Assembly (NCBI RefSeq): GCF_003151135.1 | Contig: NZ_QEQK01000015.1 | Span: 136 to 64,135 of the forward strand | Reading direction: 5' to 3' | Length of the DNA stretch: 64,000 nucleotides | Origin: Abyssibacter profundi | GTDB taxonomy: Bacteria; Pseudomonadota; Gammaproteobacteria; Nevskiales; OUC007 | In this document: one piece after another, positions 8,285-17,720 of the stretch | Numbering within the stretch: the stretch's first letter is position 1 | How the letters are laid out: every line of letters starts with the position of its first letter | Position numbers and translations under genes: made by a program | The notes under the pieces: model-generated | The model's input: only the letters and a program-made list of their open reading frames with translations | Database searches by the model: none | What the model was told of the DNA's origin: nothing

Positions 8285-8426
8285 GTAAGGCTTCGCTATG
8301 GTCGCAGATGCCTTCTGATGCTGCACTGACTTGAGAGGTCGTAGATCCCAGCATCATCGCTTGGTGGGCTCCGCCTCCTAGCTTCCTGAACCGGGCGGAT
8401 CAGGCAGGAAATCCAGCATCTAACGA

Positions 8427-9053
8427 TCATGAGACGACGGATGTGATGAATTGGCGCAGCGTGGCTGCGCCTTTGGGCGTCGCCAGCCACGCAAGCATCG
8501 CGCAGTGGATAAGCACTGTGCACCAGAACACACGTTGAAACCCCGGCTTGGCCGTCTTGTGGCGCAAGTGTTGTTGCGCTAGCAGCGCGCCGGGCCAGCC
8601 CCCGACGAGCGCCAGCCCATGCAGCCTGCGTTCCGGAGTGCGCCAGGCCCGGCGGCGCGCTGCAGCCTGATCAAGGCCATAGGCGACATAAGCCACCACA
8701 CTCGCTACCACGCTCGCCGCCAGTACCCAGAGGGGAAGACGGCCAGTCGCGATGCCCCCGATGAGCCCGGCTGCGTAGAGTGCAATCGCCGTCACCGCAA
8801 CGGGGCCGGTCTTGTTCGTCTGGCGCCTTGGTTGCACGGCCGCGGCGCGCGCACACCGCAGTGATTCTGCGCGTGCGCGGCCTCGGGAGTCTTTTCCTCG
8901 AATAAAGGACACCGCGTCCTGCTCGGCGGGGCGCTGCCCCTTATGAGGCCAGGCACTGATGTGGACGAACAAGCGCTCGCCTCCGGCCGATGGCGTGATG
9001 AATCCATAGCCCTTGGCATCATTCCAATGGGTGATTCGCCCTTGCTCACGCAT
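8427..9053 (-). CDS. Cold-shock domain fused to DUF1294 membrane domain
   Basis: 208 residues. Residues 1-65 form a cold-shock OB domain (GRITHWNDAKGYGFITP, LFVHISAW), a nucleic-acid-binding fold. The second half is a DUF1294 domain of two to four helices with its signature GGWPGALLAQQHLRHKT. This fusion recurs in proteobacteria; its function is not established. AAGGA precedes the ATG at good spacing. Stands alone between unrelated minus-strand genes. Confidence 0.85.
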   Translation of the reverse strand: MREQGRITHWNDAKGYGFITPSAGGERLFVHISAWPHKGQRPAEQDAVSFIRGKDSRGRARAESLRCARAAAVQPRRQTNKTGPVAVTAIALYAAGLIGGIATGRLPLWVLAASVVASVVAYVAYGLDQAAARRRAWRTPERRLHGLALVGGWPGALLAQQHLRHKTAKPGFQRVFWCTVLIHCAMLAWLATPKGAATLRQFITSVVS

Positions 9054-9187
9054 GTTGATCCTTCGTGCTGGTCAAACCCGACTCCAGGCAAGCCGGCTGT
9101 CATCGAAATGGGCCCGTACACGCATTCGATGACGTGGACGGTCGCCCACAAACGCCCAGGCAGTTGGAGCAATACCAGTTTGCAGCG

Positions 9188-9625
9188 TCAGACATCCGCA
9201 GTGTGCGAATCATCCGCCAGGAGTCGTTTGCCCAAACTCACAACAGGGTCAACGCCGTAACCCAGTCGCTCATAAAACGCCAAGGCCGCGTCATTGCCGT
9301 CACGAACCTGCAGATTGATTTTTGGGCAACCGGCTGCCTTGAGTGCTGACTCTGCCGCTTGCATGAGCTGGCGACCTATACCCTGCAAACGCTCAGTGGG
9401 GGAGACCGCCAGATAATTAATCCACCCCCGGTGACCCTCATAGCCCGCCATGACCGTGCCCATCACTCGCTGATCTGCTGCCGCCACCAAGAACATCGCC
9501 GGCTGGACTGCAAGTTTGCGCTGGATATCGAGCTGCGGGTTGTTCCACGGCCGGATGAGGTCACAGGCCTGCCACAGCGCGATGACGGCGGGCTCGTCAC
9601 TGGGTTGGAAGCTTCGGATCAGCAT
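9188..9625 (-). CDS. ypeA: GNAT-family N-acetyltransferase, YpeA type
   Basis: 145 residues, one GNAT domain. N-terminal IRSFQPSDEPAVIALWQAC, central INYLAVSPTERLQGIGRQLM holding the acetyl-CoA loop (Q-G-I-G-R), then GCPKINLQVRDGNDAALAFYERLGY. This matches the YpeA group; the natural substrate is not known. No strong ribosome site upstream of the ATG. Confidence 0.85.
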   Translation of the reverse strand: MLIRSFQPSDEPAVIALWQACDLIRPWNNPQLDIQRKLAVQPAMFLVAAADQRVMGTVMAGYEGHRGWINYLAVSPTERLQGIGRQLMQAAESALKAAGCPKINLQVRDGNDAALAFYERLGYGVDPVVSLGKRLLADDSHTADV

Positions 9626-9726
9626 GCTGTGCAGTCACTCATGAAGAGCCTGGCCAGGCCAGACGGTGGAGGAGCGCCCAGCCAGGTGCTCGGCGCGTGA
9701 TGAGCGGCTCGCACACCCATGCGTGT

Positions 9727-10155
9727 TCAACCGCCCACAAAAATGACCAGCAACAGCACCGTGCCGAGTAATGCTGGAATCAGTGTAATGCGCCCGAGCA
9801 GGCGGCTCTTGGCATACCCACTCAAGCCGATACCGCCGACCAGCAAAAGCACACCGCAGGCAAAGGCCAGCTCGGTGATCCACTTGGTTCGATAAAGCGA
9901 TGATGGCCATTGGGCAAAGTCGAAAGTCAGACCGAGCTGCTGGACGACTATCAACGTATAGGTCGCTCCCAGCGTCGTGACCACCAGCAAGACCACCGAG
10001 GTGGTCAGCGCCCCGATTGCGGTCAAGAACACCCGAGTCCGAGCCTCCACCTGCGTCATCAAAATGCTCAGAAACGTTAGCGAAAAGCCGCCCAGAATCG
10101 ACGAGCTGAATGCAATCTGGCGGTACAGCTCAGCGGCTACTTCAACCGGTGTCAT
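9727..10155 (-). CDS. Four-helix membrane protein, unknown
   Basis: 142 residues with four hydrophobic segments (SSSILGGFSLTFLSILM, FLTAIGALTTSVVLLVVTTL, ITELAFACGVLLLVGGIGL, LIPALLGTVLLLVIFVGG). No catalytic motif. Ribosome site GGAG 7 nt before the ATG. No family recognised; neighbours give no functional hint. Confidence 0.6.
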   Translation of the reverse strand: MTPVEVAAELYRQIAFSSSILGGFSLTFLSILMTQVEARTRVFLTAIGALTTSVVLLVVTTLGATYTLIVVQQLGLTFDFAQWPSSLYRTKWITELAFACGVLLLVGGIGLSGYAKSRLLGRITLIPALLGTVLLLVIFVGG

Positions 10156-10251
10156 CTGCGGTCTCCAAACCGTTGTACGGGGCCGGCCACGGCGGCTGCC
10201 TGCACTGGCCCGTGTGCGTTGACTGCGCCGGCTTCAGTCATGCTGGGGTCG

Positions 10252-10722
10252 TCAGCCACGGCGCGATCCCCGGAGCCACCAGGCCGTGAAGAACCGGCGC
10301 ACCACCGCCCACTGGCTTGCCCAGTAGCCAGCGACCTTGGGCACATCGTCCTGCACATGTTTGACCCGGCGATGGTAGAAGGAATGGAGCGCTGGTTCGG
10401 GCAACTTGACCCCGGCCGGCAGGTTGGCTGTTGGGACAAATGCCAGGCCCAAAAATGGCGCAAGTGGCATCCACGCCACCACGGGATGCTCGCAGTTCGG
10501 GCAGGTGCCCCGACGAACCGCTGGCGGCGGGCGGTGCTTGGCGTACCGGATGTCTGATGCCTGCGGCCGGGCGATCTGCCGTGCAGACAACATCACGAAG
10601 TCTGCATAGTCGGCGTCATAGACCTTCTGGCAGATGCGGCAATGACAGTGGACGCGTAGGACGGGCTCACCCGAGAACGCGATAGTCGTGTGGCCGCAGG
10701 GGCAGGTGCACGCAATCGTCAT
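10252..10722 (-). CDS. GFA (CENP-V type) zinc-binding family protein
   Basis: 156 residues. Zinc-ligand pattern of the GFA fold: CTCPCGH near the N-terminus, CHCRIC about 25 residues on, and CPNC near residue 75. Members were named for glutathione-dependent formaldehyde activation, but most have no proven activity. AAGGAG lies 9 nt before the ATG. First gene of the minus-strand block, divergent from flhB. Confidence 0.8.
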   Translation of the reverse strand: MTIACTCPCGHTTIAFSGEPVLRVHCHCRICQKVYDADYADFVMLSARQIARPQASDIRYAKHRPPPAVRRGTCPNCEHPVVAWMPLAPFLGLAFVPTANLPAGVKLPEPALHSFYHRRVKHVQDDVPKVAGYWASQWAVVRRFFTAWWLRGSRRG

Positions 10723-11055
10723 CCGGGTCAGCTCCTTGTGCAGTGAGGTTGCCTAGCGCGTCGTCGGTGGCATCACGATACCCCAGGCCAACCCCTGGGG
10801 TGTTCTGAACTAAGCTTTCGGGGGTCCGGGCGCCGACCGTGAGACCGGCTGGCTCAGCCGTCACTGCCTGTGGTGTGTGCCGACGCAGATGGCCGCAGAA
10901 ACCCGGGCCGGGTTGGCGCCCCTACAGGCCGACGACGCAACCGTCGGGTTGCCGTCGCCCCAGCGGCCGTCACAGGGCATTCGCCCAGGCCCGCCACTTG
11001 CAGGAGGGGGCTGATTGCGCAGTGCGCAGGTCAGCAACCCCGCAGGCAAACCCCG
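10723..11055. other. 333-bp intergenic region between GFA gene and flhB
   Basis: No gene identified. It must hold the divergent promoters of the GFA gene and of the flhB operon. A 7-bp inverted repeat (CCCCAGG at 10781-10787, CCTGGGG at 10794-10800) is present without a T-tract. The flhB frame stays open leftward to 10870, but that extension is basic, Arg-rich and unlike FlhB. No convincing sigma-54 or sigma-28 site was found. Confidence 0.5.
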
Positions 11056-12162
11056 ATGGCAGAGAACAGCAGTTCCCAGGAGAAGACCGAAAAGGCGACC
11101 CCCAAACGCCTTAGGGACGCGCGCAAGAAGGGGCAGATTGCCCGCTCCAAAGAATTGACGACGCTGGTTGTCGTGGGCTCGGCGGGTATCGGAATCTTGA
11201 CGCTAGGCGGCTGGACAGCCCAGCGCTTTTCGCTGTGGATGCAGGGCTTGCTCAGCCTGGATGCGCAGACGATCCACAGCCGCCCGATGTTCGATTCGCT
11301 GTCTTCCGCCTGGGTGGATGCCCACTGGATCATCGCCCCGTTTTTGGCGATTTGCATGGTGGCCGCCTTTGCTGGGCCGATTCTGCTCGGAGGCTGGTCG
11401 CTGAGCGGCCAGGCGTTAATCCCGGATATGTCGCGCCTCAATCCGATTAAGGGCATCGGCCGGCTGTTCTCGCTGAACGCGCTGATGGAGCTGGGCAAGG
11501 CGCTAGCCAAGACAGCGGTGTTGGGCGGGATCGCGGTGCTCTACCTCAAGGGCGAAACCGACGAGTTATTGGCGCTGGCGGTCCAGCCCGTCAATAACGC
11601 GATAGCCGGCGGCATGCAGTCGGCGATTTTCGTGCTGATCCCGCTGTGCATCGGCCTGTTCCTGATCGCGATGGTGGATGCGCCGTTTCAGGTGTTCAAC
11701 CACGCCAAACAGCTGAAGATGACGCGGCAGGAAGTCCGCGATGAGCTCAAGGAGACGGAAGGCCGGCCAGAGGTCAAAGGCCGCATCCGCGAGCTGCAAC
11801 AGGCCGCCGCGCGGGGCCGGATGATGGAGGCCGTCCCCGAGGCCGATGTCATCGTCACCAACCCCACGCATTTCGCGGTGGCGCTCAAGTACGACAGCGG
11901 TAGCGATCACGCGCCGCGTGTGGTGGCCAAGGGTGTGGACCACATCGCCGCCGTGATCCGCAAGCTGGGCAAGGAGAACCGCGTGCCCATTGTCGAGGCC
12001 CCGCCGCTGGCCCGGGTCTTGTATCGCACGGTTGATCTCGAGTGCGAGATCCCGAGCACGCTCTACCGCGCCGTGGCCCAGGTGCTGACCTACATCCGTC
12101 AGCTGGAGGCCTGGCACTCAGGGCCCATGCCGGAACTGCCTGATCTGGGTGTACGGGACTAA
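11056..12162 (+). CDS. flhB: Flagellar export switch protein FlhB
   Basis: Membrane protein that, with FliK, switches export from hook to filament substrates. 368 residues: the hallmark start EKTEKATPKRLRDARKKGQI, four transmembrane segments, and a cytoplasmic domain with the autocleavage site NPTH (Asn269-Pro270) in VIVTNPTHFAVALKY. The ATG at 11056 is fixed by this family start. It precedes flhA by 3 bp. Normally adjacent to fliR; here separated by the minus-strand block. Confidence 0.97.
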   Translation: MAENSSSQEKTEKATPKRLRDARKKGQIARSKELTTLVVVGSAGIGILTLGGWTAQRFSLWMQGLLSLDAQTIHSRPMFDSLSSAWVDAHWIIAPFLAICMVAAFAGPILLGGWSLSGQALIPDMSRLNPIKGIGRLFSLNALMELGKALAKTAVLGGIAVLYLKGETDELLALAVQPVNNAIAGGMQSAIFVLIPLCIGLFLIAMVDAPFQVFNHAKQLKMTRQEVRDELKETEGRPEVKGRIRELQQAAARGRMMEAVPEADVIVTNPTHFAVALKYDSGSDHAPRVVAKGVDHIAAVIRKLGKENRVPIVEAPPLARVLYRTVDLECEIPSTLYRAVAQVLTYIRQLEAWHSGPMPELPDLGVRD

Positions 12163-12165
12163 CGC

Positions 12166-14256
12166 ATGAGCGAACCAAGCAAATCTCTGGCCTTGCCGCC
12201 CGCCGTGGCGCCGCTGGTGCATGCCGTCAAGAATGGCCTGGCCGTGCCGCTGATGGTCATGATGATGCTGGCGATGATGGTGGTGCCGCTGGCGCCCATT
12301 GCCCTGGACGGCTTGTTTACTTTCAACATCGCCCTGTCCATCTGCATTCTGCTGGCCGTCATCTATGTGATGCGCCCGCTGGACTTCAGCGTGTTCCCGT
12401 CGATTCTGCTGGTGGTCACGCTGTTGCGACTGGCGCTGAACGTGGCCAGTACCCGCGTGGTGCTGCTCAACGGCCACGAAGGGCCCGGTGCGGCCGGCAA
12501 CGTCATCGAGGCCTTTGGCAATTTCGTCATCGGCGGCAATTACGCCGTCGGGATTGTCGTGTTCATCATCCTGACCATCATCAATTTCGTGGTGGTCACC
12601 AAGGGCGCCGAGCGTATTTCCGAAGTCAGCGCCCGCTTCACCTTGGATTCCATGCCCGGCAAGCAGATGGCGATTGATGCCGATCTCAATGCCGGTTTGC
12701 TGACACGAGATGAGGCCGTGGCTCGCCGCGAGGAAGTCCGCGAAGAGGCTGACTTCTACGGCTCCATGGATGGTGCCAGTAAGTTCGTGCGCGGTGATGC
12801 CCTGGCCGGCGTGCTGATCCTGTTGATCAATCTGGTCGGCGGTCTGGGCATCGGCATGATGCAGCATGGCCTGGACCTGTCCACCGCCATGCAGAACTAC
12901 ACGCTGCTGACCATTGGCGATGGGCTGGTAGCCCAGCTGCCCAGCCTGCTGCTGGCCACGGCCGTGGCCATGCTGGTCACGCGCATGTCGCGGTCCGAAT
13001 CCATGGGCAACCAGGTCACGGCGCAGGTGTTCGCCAAGCCACAGACGCTGATCGTTACGGCAACCATCCTGACCATCTGCGGGCTGATCCCCGGCATGCC
13101 CAACCTGGTCTTCCTGACCCTGGGCGCAGCGGCTGGCGGACTGGCCTGGTGGATGCACCAGCGCGCCAAGGCACCCGCGCCCGTCGATGCCGAGCAGCCC
13201 GAGACCGAGGAAGCACCAGAGGACGCCGAGGTCAGCTGGGATGATGTGCGGCCCACCGATGCACTCAGCCTGGAAGTCGGCTATCGGCTCATTCCGCTGG
13301 TGGATATCCGCCAGGGCGGCGAGCTGGTGCGTCGGATTCGTGGCGTTCGCAAAAAATCCACGCACGAGTTGGGTTTTCTGGTCCCCGCCGTGCACATCCG
13401 CGACAACCTGGAGCTGCCACCCAACGGTTATCGGCTATGCGTCAATGGCGTACCGGTGTCGGAAGAATCCGTCCACGCCGACCGGCTCATGGCGCTGAAC
13501 CCGGGCCAGGTGTTCGGTCAGGTCGAGGGCATTAAGGGGCGTGATCCCGCCTTTGGTCTGGAGGCGGTCTGGATCGAGCAGGGCGTGCGCACCGATGCCT
13601 TGTCCAAGGGGTGGACCGTGGTTGATCCCGGCACCGTGGTGGCCACGCACATCGGCCACATCATCCACAGCCGGGCACATGAGCTGCTCGGCCACGACGA
13701 AGTGCAGAACCTGCTGGAGAACCTGTCGGAAAGCTCCCCGCGGCTGGTCGAGGATTTGGTGCCCAAGCTGTTGCCGCTGACCGTCGTGGTCAAGGTGCTG
13801 CAGAACCTGCTGGAGGAGGGCATTGCCGTCCGCTCCTTTAAGCAAATCGCCGAATCCTTGGCGGAGCAGGCCCGTCAGAGTCAGGATCCCGACATCCTCA
13901 CCGCCCATGTTCGGGTCGCGCTCGGCCAGCAAATTGTTCAGCAAATCAATGGTTTGGAGCCTGAGTTGCCGGTTTTGACGCTGGCGCAGCCGCTGGAACA
14001 GCTCCTGCAGGAGTCCATGCAGCAAGACGCCGCCGCCATCGAACCGGGACTCGCCGAACGCATGCATCAGTCAATCGCCGAATGGGTAGAACGCCAGCAG
14101 GGCCAGGGCCAGACGCCCGTGCTGCTGGTACCGCAGGCGATTCGATCATCGCTGGCGCGTTTTCTGCGCTACGCCGCCCCGGGTCTCAACGTGCTGGCCT
14201 ACAACGAAGTGCCGCAAGGCAAGCAGCTCAAGCTGGTTGGCTCGGTGGGCGCCTGA
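12166..14256 (+). CDS. flhA: Flagellar export gate protein FlhA
   Basis: Largest export-gate subunit, forming the nonameric cytoplasmic ring that docks chaperone-substrate complexes. 696 residues: eight transmembrane segments in residues 1-320, with LRLALNVASTRVVLLNGHEG, the FHIPEP-type region ARFTLDSMPGKQMAIDADLN, and a cytoplasmic half containing VDPGTVVATHIGHIIHS and YNEVPQGKQLKLVG. Typical family length. Three bases after flhB. Confidence 0.98.
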   Translation: MSEPSKSLALPPAVAPLVHAVKNGLAVPLMVMMMLAMMVVPLAPIALDGLFTFNIALSICILLAVIYVMRPLDFSVFPSILLVVTLLRLALNVASTRVVLLNGHEGPGAAGNVIEAFGNFVIGGNYAVGIVVFIILTIINFVVVTKGAERISEVSARFTLDSMPGKQMAIDADLNAGLLTRDEAVARREEVREEADFYGSMDGASKFVRGDALAGVLILLINLVGGLGIGMMQHGLDLSTAMQNYTLLTIGDGLVAQLPSLLLATAVAMLVTRMSRSESMGNQVTAQVFAKPQTLIVTATILTICGLIPGMPNLVFLTLGAAAGGLAWWMHQRAKAPAPVDAEQPETEEAPEDAEVSWDDVRPTDALSLEVGYRLIPLVDIRQGGELVRRIRGVRKKSTHELGFLVPAVHIRDNLELPPNGYRLCVNGVPVSEESVHADRLMALNPGQVFGQVEGIKGRDPAFGLEAVWIEQGVRTDALSKGWTVVDPGTVVATHIGHIIHSRAHELLGHDEVQNLLENLSESSPRLVEDLVPKLLPLTVVVKVLQNLLEEGIAVRSFKQIAESLAEQARQSQDPDILTAHVRVALGQQIVQQINGLEPELPVLTLAQPLEQLLQESMQQDAAAIEPGLAERMHQSIAEWVERQQGQGQTPVLLVPQAIRSSLARFLRYAAPGLNVLAYNEVPQGKQLKLVGSVGA

Positions 14257-14293
14257 GGCGCCGCGGCCCGGATAAGTGGGGGTTACTCCTGAT

Positions 14294-15685
14294 ATGAAAA
14301 TCAAGCGATATCTGGCCCGGGACATGCGGGCAGCGTTCCGCATGGTGCGGGAGGAGCAGGGGCCGGATGCGGTCATCCTCTCCAGCCGACGCATCGGCGA
14401 TCAAATCGAAGTGGTTGCGGCGCTCGACTATGACGCCGCACTGGTTCAGCAGGCGTTGCGCCGCGGCGGCGACGACGCGGAGGCGCAGACGGCCGCACCG
14501 GCAGCCGCTACACCGACCGCTGCGGACACGCAGGCAGCACCTGCCGGCAACCCCGCGGGGGCCCTGGATCGCGCAGCGGCCACCGCCTCTGCCAGCCCGG
14601 CGGCCGCTGACTCCGCCCGTCGCCCGGATGTGAACCCGTTTACGCAGGCCGCCGAGTCCTCGCCCTCCGCGGCAGCGGCACAAGAGCCCCGGCTGACCGA
14701 GCAGGCACCCCGCCCAGCCAAGGCCGACATTATCTGGGCGCAGGACCCGCATATCGAACGCCTGGAGCGTGAGCTACTCAGCCTGCGTAACACCATCCAG
14801 AGCGAGATGGGGCAGATTGCCCGGGGCGCGTGGGAGTTTCGCAACCTGGAGCATGCCCACGTGGCCCAGCAGCTTGAGCGCATGGGGTTCGAGCATGCGC
14901 TGACGGCGGCGGCCGTTCGGACGCTGCCGGCCGATGCCGTCCGGCCCACGGCGACCTATTCGGCACTGCGCACCATTGTCAGTCAGATGCAGGCGCTGCC
15001 GGCCGATCTGCTGGATTCGCCCGGCGCCATCGCACTGGTCGGCCCGACCGGGGTAGGCAAGACCACCACGCTGGCCAAGCTGGCGGCTCGCTACGTGGCC
15101 CGTTACGGCACCGAAGGTCTGGCCCTGGTGACCACGGATGATTTCCGCATCGGTGCCCAGGAACAGTTGGCCACCTACGGCCGGTTGCTCGGCGTGCCGG
15201 TGCTGACGGCCTCGGGCGTCGAAGGTCTGCAGCAGGTGCTGGCGCGGTTGGCCAGCAAGCGCATGGTGCTGATCGACACCGCGGGCATGAGTCCTTCGGA
15301 CCAGCAGCTGGCCACGCGCTTGCAGCAGTTCGGCGTGGACGGTGGCCGTGTACGCACGCTGCTGGTGCTTGCTGCGACCACCCAGCCCGAAGACCAGGCG
15401 CGCGCCATTCATGCGTTCCGACCCGCCCGGCCTGTGGGCTGCGTGGTGACAAAGCTGGATGAATCGTCGCGCCACGGCGCGGTGTTGTCGTCCGTGACGC
15501 GGGCGCGCCTGCCGGTGGTGTATGTCGCCGATGGCCAGGCCGTTCCCGAGGACCTGCACCGCGAGCGTCCTGAAAATCTGATCAAGCGGGCCGTTCAGGC
15601 CGCCCGCGCACATTCCACGAAGACACACGATGCACAGACATCGCCAGGCGATTACGACCGGGAGGCCGCCAATGCCGTTGCTTGA
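14294..15685 (+). CDS. flhF: Flagellar placement GTPase FlhF
   Basis: SRP-type GTPase that marks the pole for flagellum assembly. 463 residues: N-terminal MKIKRYLARDMRAAFRMVRE, a low-complexity Ala/Pro linker (about 70-145), N domain, and G domain with P-loop GPTGVGKTTTLAKLAARY, TTDDFRIGAQEQL, LIDTAGM and TKLDE. ATG 14294 is the family start; an in-frame GTG lies 18 nt upstream. Overlaps fleN by 14 nt. Presence with fleN predicts polar flagella. Confidence 0.95.
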   Translation: MKIKRYLARDMRAAFRMVREEQGPDAVILSSRRIGDQIEVVAALDYDAALVQQALRRGGDDAEAQTAAPAAATPTAADTQAAPAGNPAGALDRAAATASASPAAADSARRPDVNPFTQAAESSPSAAAAQEPRLTEQAPRPAKADIIWAQDPHIERLERELLSLRNTIQSEMGQIARGAWEFRNLEHAHVAQQLERMGFEHALTAAAVRTLPADAVRPTATYSALRTIVSQMQALPADLLDSPGAIALVGPTGVGKTTTLAKLAARYVARYGTEGLALVTTDDFRIGAQEQLATYGRLLGVPVLTASGVEGLQQVLARLASKRMVLIDTAGMSPSDQQLATRLQQFGVDGGRVRTLLVLAATTQPEDQARAIHAFRPARPVGCVVTKLDESSRHGAVLSSVTRARLPVVYVADGQAVPEDLHRERPENLIKRAVQAARAHSTKTHDAQTSPGDYDREAANAVA

Positions 15686-16568
15686 TTCCTCAAAAGCCGT
15701 CCAGCGCACACAGGCTGCGGGCCTGGCCACCAAGCCACCCGCCAACGGGCCGCGTGTGTTTGCGGTGGCCAGCGGCAAGGGCGGTGTGGGCAAGAGCACG
15801 ATTGCCGTGAATCTCGGCATGGCCATGCTCGAAGCCCAGCGCCGCACCATGTTGTTGGATGCCGACCTGGGTTTGGCAAACGTGGACGTGCTGCTGGGTC
15901 TGCAGCCTTCGGCCAACCTGTCACACGTGTTGGAAGGCAAGTGCACCCTGGCCGACACGATCATCGAAGGACCCAACGGGCTCAAAATCGTCCCGGCGTC
16001 GTCTGGCCGACGACGGATGTCGGAGCTGACCCGCAGCGAGCATGTGGGCCTGATCGGCGCCTTCAGCGGTTTGACCGACCCCATCGACGTGATGCTTGTC
16101 GATACGGCGGCCGGGCTGTCCAACAGCGTGCAGACCTTTTGCCAGGCCTCGCAGGAGGTACTGGTGGTGGTCTGCAACGACCCCGCGTCGCTGACGGATG
16201 CCTACGCTCTCATCAAGGTGTTGTCGCGTGACTGCGGCATTCCCCGCATGCAACTCATCGCCAATCGGGTCAAAACGCCGGGCGAGGGCCGCGAGGTCTA
16301 CGACAATCTTTGCCGCGTGGCCGACCGGTTCCTCGACGTGACGCTGAACTACCTCGGCCATGTGCCCGAGGACGACAAGATCGTCCGCAGTGCCCGGCAG
16401 CAGCGTCCGGTTCTGGATGCTTACCCCGGTGCGCCTTCGGCCCAGGCGTTCCGGCAGATTGCGGGCAAGCTGCTGGAGATCGCTCCGCAGCGGGGTGCGC
16501 GGGGCCATATCGAGTTCTTTGTGGAGCGTCTGGTCGGCCCCGGAGCTGACATGGCGATGACGGCATGA
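15672..16568 (+). CDS. fleN: Flagellar number regulator FleN (FlhG), MinD-like ATPase
   Basis: Limits flagellar number by counteracting FlhF and the flagellar master activator. 298 residues: deviant Walker A SGKGGVGKST, DADLGLANVDVLLGL, Walker B-like VDTAAGLSNSVQTF, and the MinD-type C-terminal part. GGAGG is 6 nt before ATG 15672, which decides the start over an upstream one. It begins inside the flhF end and overlaps fliA by ATGA. Confidence 0.95.
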   Translation: MPLLDSSKAVQRTQAAGLATKPPANGPRVFAVASGKGGVGKSTIAVNLGMAMLEAQRRTMLLDADLGLANVDVLLGLQPSANLSHVLEGKCTLADTIIEGPNGLKIVPASSGRRRMSELTRSEHVGLIGAFSGLTDPIDVMLVDTAAGLSNSVQTFCQASQEVLVVVCNDPASLTDAYALIKVLSRDCGIPRMQLIANRVKTPGEGREVYDNLCRVADRFLDVTLNYLGHVPEDDKIVRSARQQRPVLDAYPGAPSAQAFRQIAGKLLEIAPQRGARGHIEFFVERLVGPGADMAMTA

Positions 16569-17299
16569 ACGCGGCGGCATCCTACGCAAGCTACGAGCGG
16601 GCCGGGTCGCATGACCTGGTGGGTCAGCACGCCGGGCTGGTTCGCAAGATCGCCCTGCATCTGGCCGCCCGCCTGCCGGACTCCGTGGAACTGGACGACC
16701 TGATCCAGTCCGGGATGATCGGCCTGCTGGAGGCGGCGGCGTCGTTTGATGCCAGCCAGGGTGCCTCCTTCGAAACCTTTGCCGGCATCCGCATCCGCGG
16801 CGCCATGATCGACGAGCTGCGCCGGGGCGATTGGGCGCCGCGGTCGGTGCACCGCAAGATGCGTGATGTCACCCGCGCCGTGCAGGAGATCGAACAGACC
16901 ACCGGGCGCGAAGCCAGCGAGCAGCAGGTCGCAGACCACCTGGGCATTACGCTGGAGGAATACCGCCACATCACCCTGGATGCCTCGCAGTGCCAGCTGT
17001 TAAGCCTGACGCCTGTGGACTCCGAGGACGACGCACACCTGCGCGAGGTGGCCTCGAACGAGGCCCAGCCCACCGAAGTGCTGCAACAGGCTCAATTTCA
17101 GCGCGATCTGGCCGATGCCATTACCAAGCTGCCCGAACGGGAGCAGCTGGTGATGTCGCTGTACTACGACGAGGCCATGAACCTGCGCGAAATCGGCGCC
17201 GTGCTGGGTGTGAGCGAATCGAGGGTTTGCCAGATTCATGGGCAGGCCATGGTGCGCCTGCGGGCACGTCTGGGCGACTGGCTGGATCGGGGCAAGTAA
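16565..17299 (+). CDS. fliA: Flagellar sigma factor FliA (sigma-28)
   Basis: Sigma factor for late flagellar and chemotaxis genes. 244 residues: region 2 ([40 protein letters not shown]), region 3 ([19 protein letters not shown]) and region 4 ([22 protein letters not shown] with [16 protein letters not shown]). Matching sites occur at 20959, 23650 and 33076. Its anti-sigma FlgM is not in the window. Confidence 0.97.
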   Translation: MNAAASYASYERAGSHDLVGQHAGLVRKIALHLAARLPDSVELDDLIQSGMIGLLEAAASFDASQGASFETFAGIRIRGAMIDELRRGDWAPRSVHRKMRDVTRAVQEIEQTTGREASEQQVADHLGITLEEYRHITLDASQCQLLSLTPVDSEDDAHLREVASNEAQPTEVLQQAQFQRDLADAITKLPEREQLVMSLYYDEAMNLREIGAVLGVSESRVCQIHGQAMVRLRARLGDWLDRGK

Positions 17300-17327
17300 T
17301 ACAGACGGGTTGTGCAGGAGTAGCAAG

Positions 17328-17720
17328 ATGGACACAAACATGAAGGTGCTGGTGGTCGACGACTTTCCGACCATGCGCCGTATCGTCAAGAATCTGATGC
17401 AGGACCTCGGGTTCTCGAATTTCGTCGAGGCCGAGGACGGACAAAGCGCTCTCAACGCCTTGGGTGCCAACGGCAACGGGATCGAGTTCGTGGTCACGGA
17501 CTGGAACATGCCGGGGATGACGGGCATCGAATTGCTCAAGGCGATTCGTGGTAACCCGGCGCTGTCGCGTTTGCCGGTGCTGATGGTGACCGCCGAATCC
17601 ACGCGCGAGCAGATCATTGAGGCCGCCAAGGCCGGAGTGAACGGCTACATCATCAAACCGTTTAACGCCGGGACGCTTAAGGAAAAGCTCGATCGCATCT
17701 TCAACCGGGCCGCAGCGTGA
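17328..17720 (+). CDS. cheY: Chemotaxis response regulator CheY
   Basis: Single receiver domain, 130 residues, that carries the phosphoryl signal from CheA to FliM. Acidic pair in [13 protein letters not shown], phospho-acceptor Asp58 in [10 protein letters not shown], Thr in MVTAEST and Lys in [16 protein letters not shown] upstream and the family start support ATG 17328. The stop overlaps cheZ by GTGA. Confidence 0.96.
   Translation: MDTNMKVLVVDDFPTMRRIVKNLMQDLGFSNFVEAEDGQSALNALGANGNGIEFVVTDWNMPGMTGIELLKAIRGNPALSRLPVLMVTAESTREQIIEAAKAGVNGYIIKPFNAGTLKEKLDRIFNRAAA

Noticed and set aside
10811-10839. Sigma-28-like TAAGCTTT and GCCGACCG upstream of flhB
   Set aside because: The spacer is 13 bp rather than 11 and both boxes deviate, unlike the three accepted sites.
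10870-11055. N-terminal extension of FlhB by 62 codons
   Set aside because: The added residues are Arg-rich and unlike FlhB, whose family start is the ATG at 11056.
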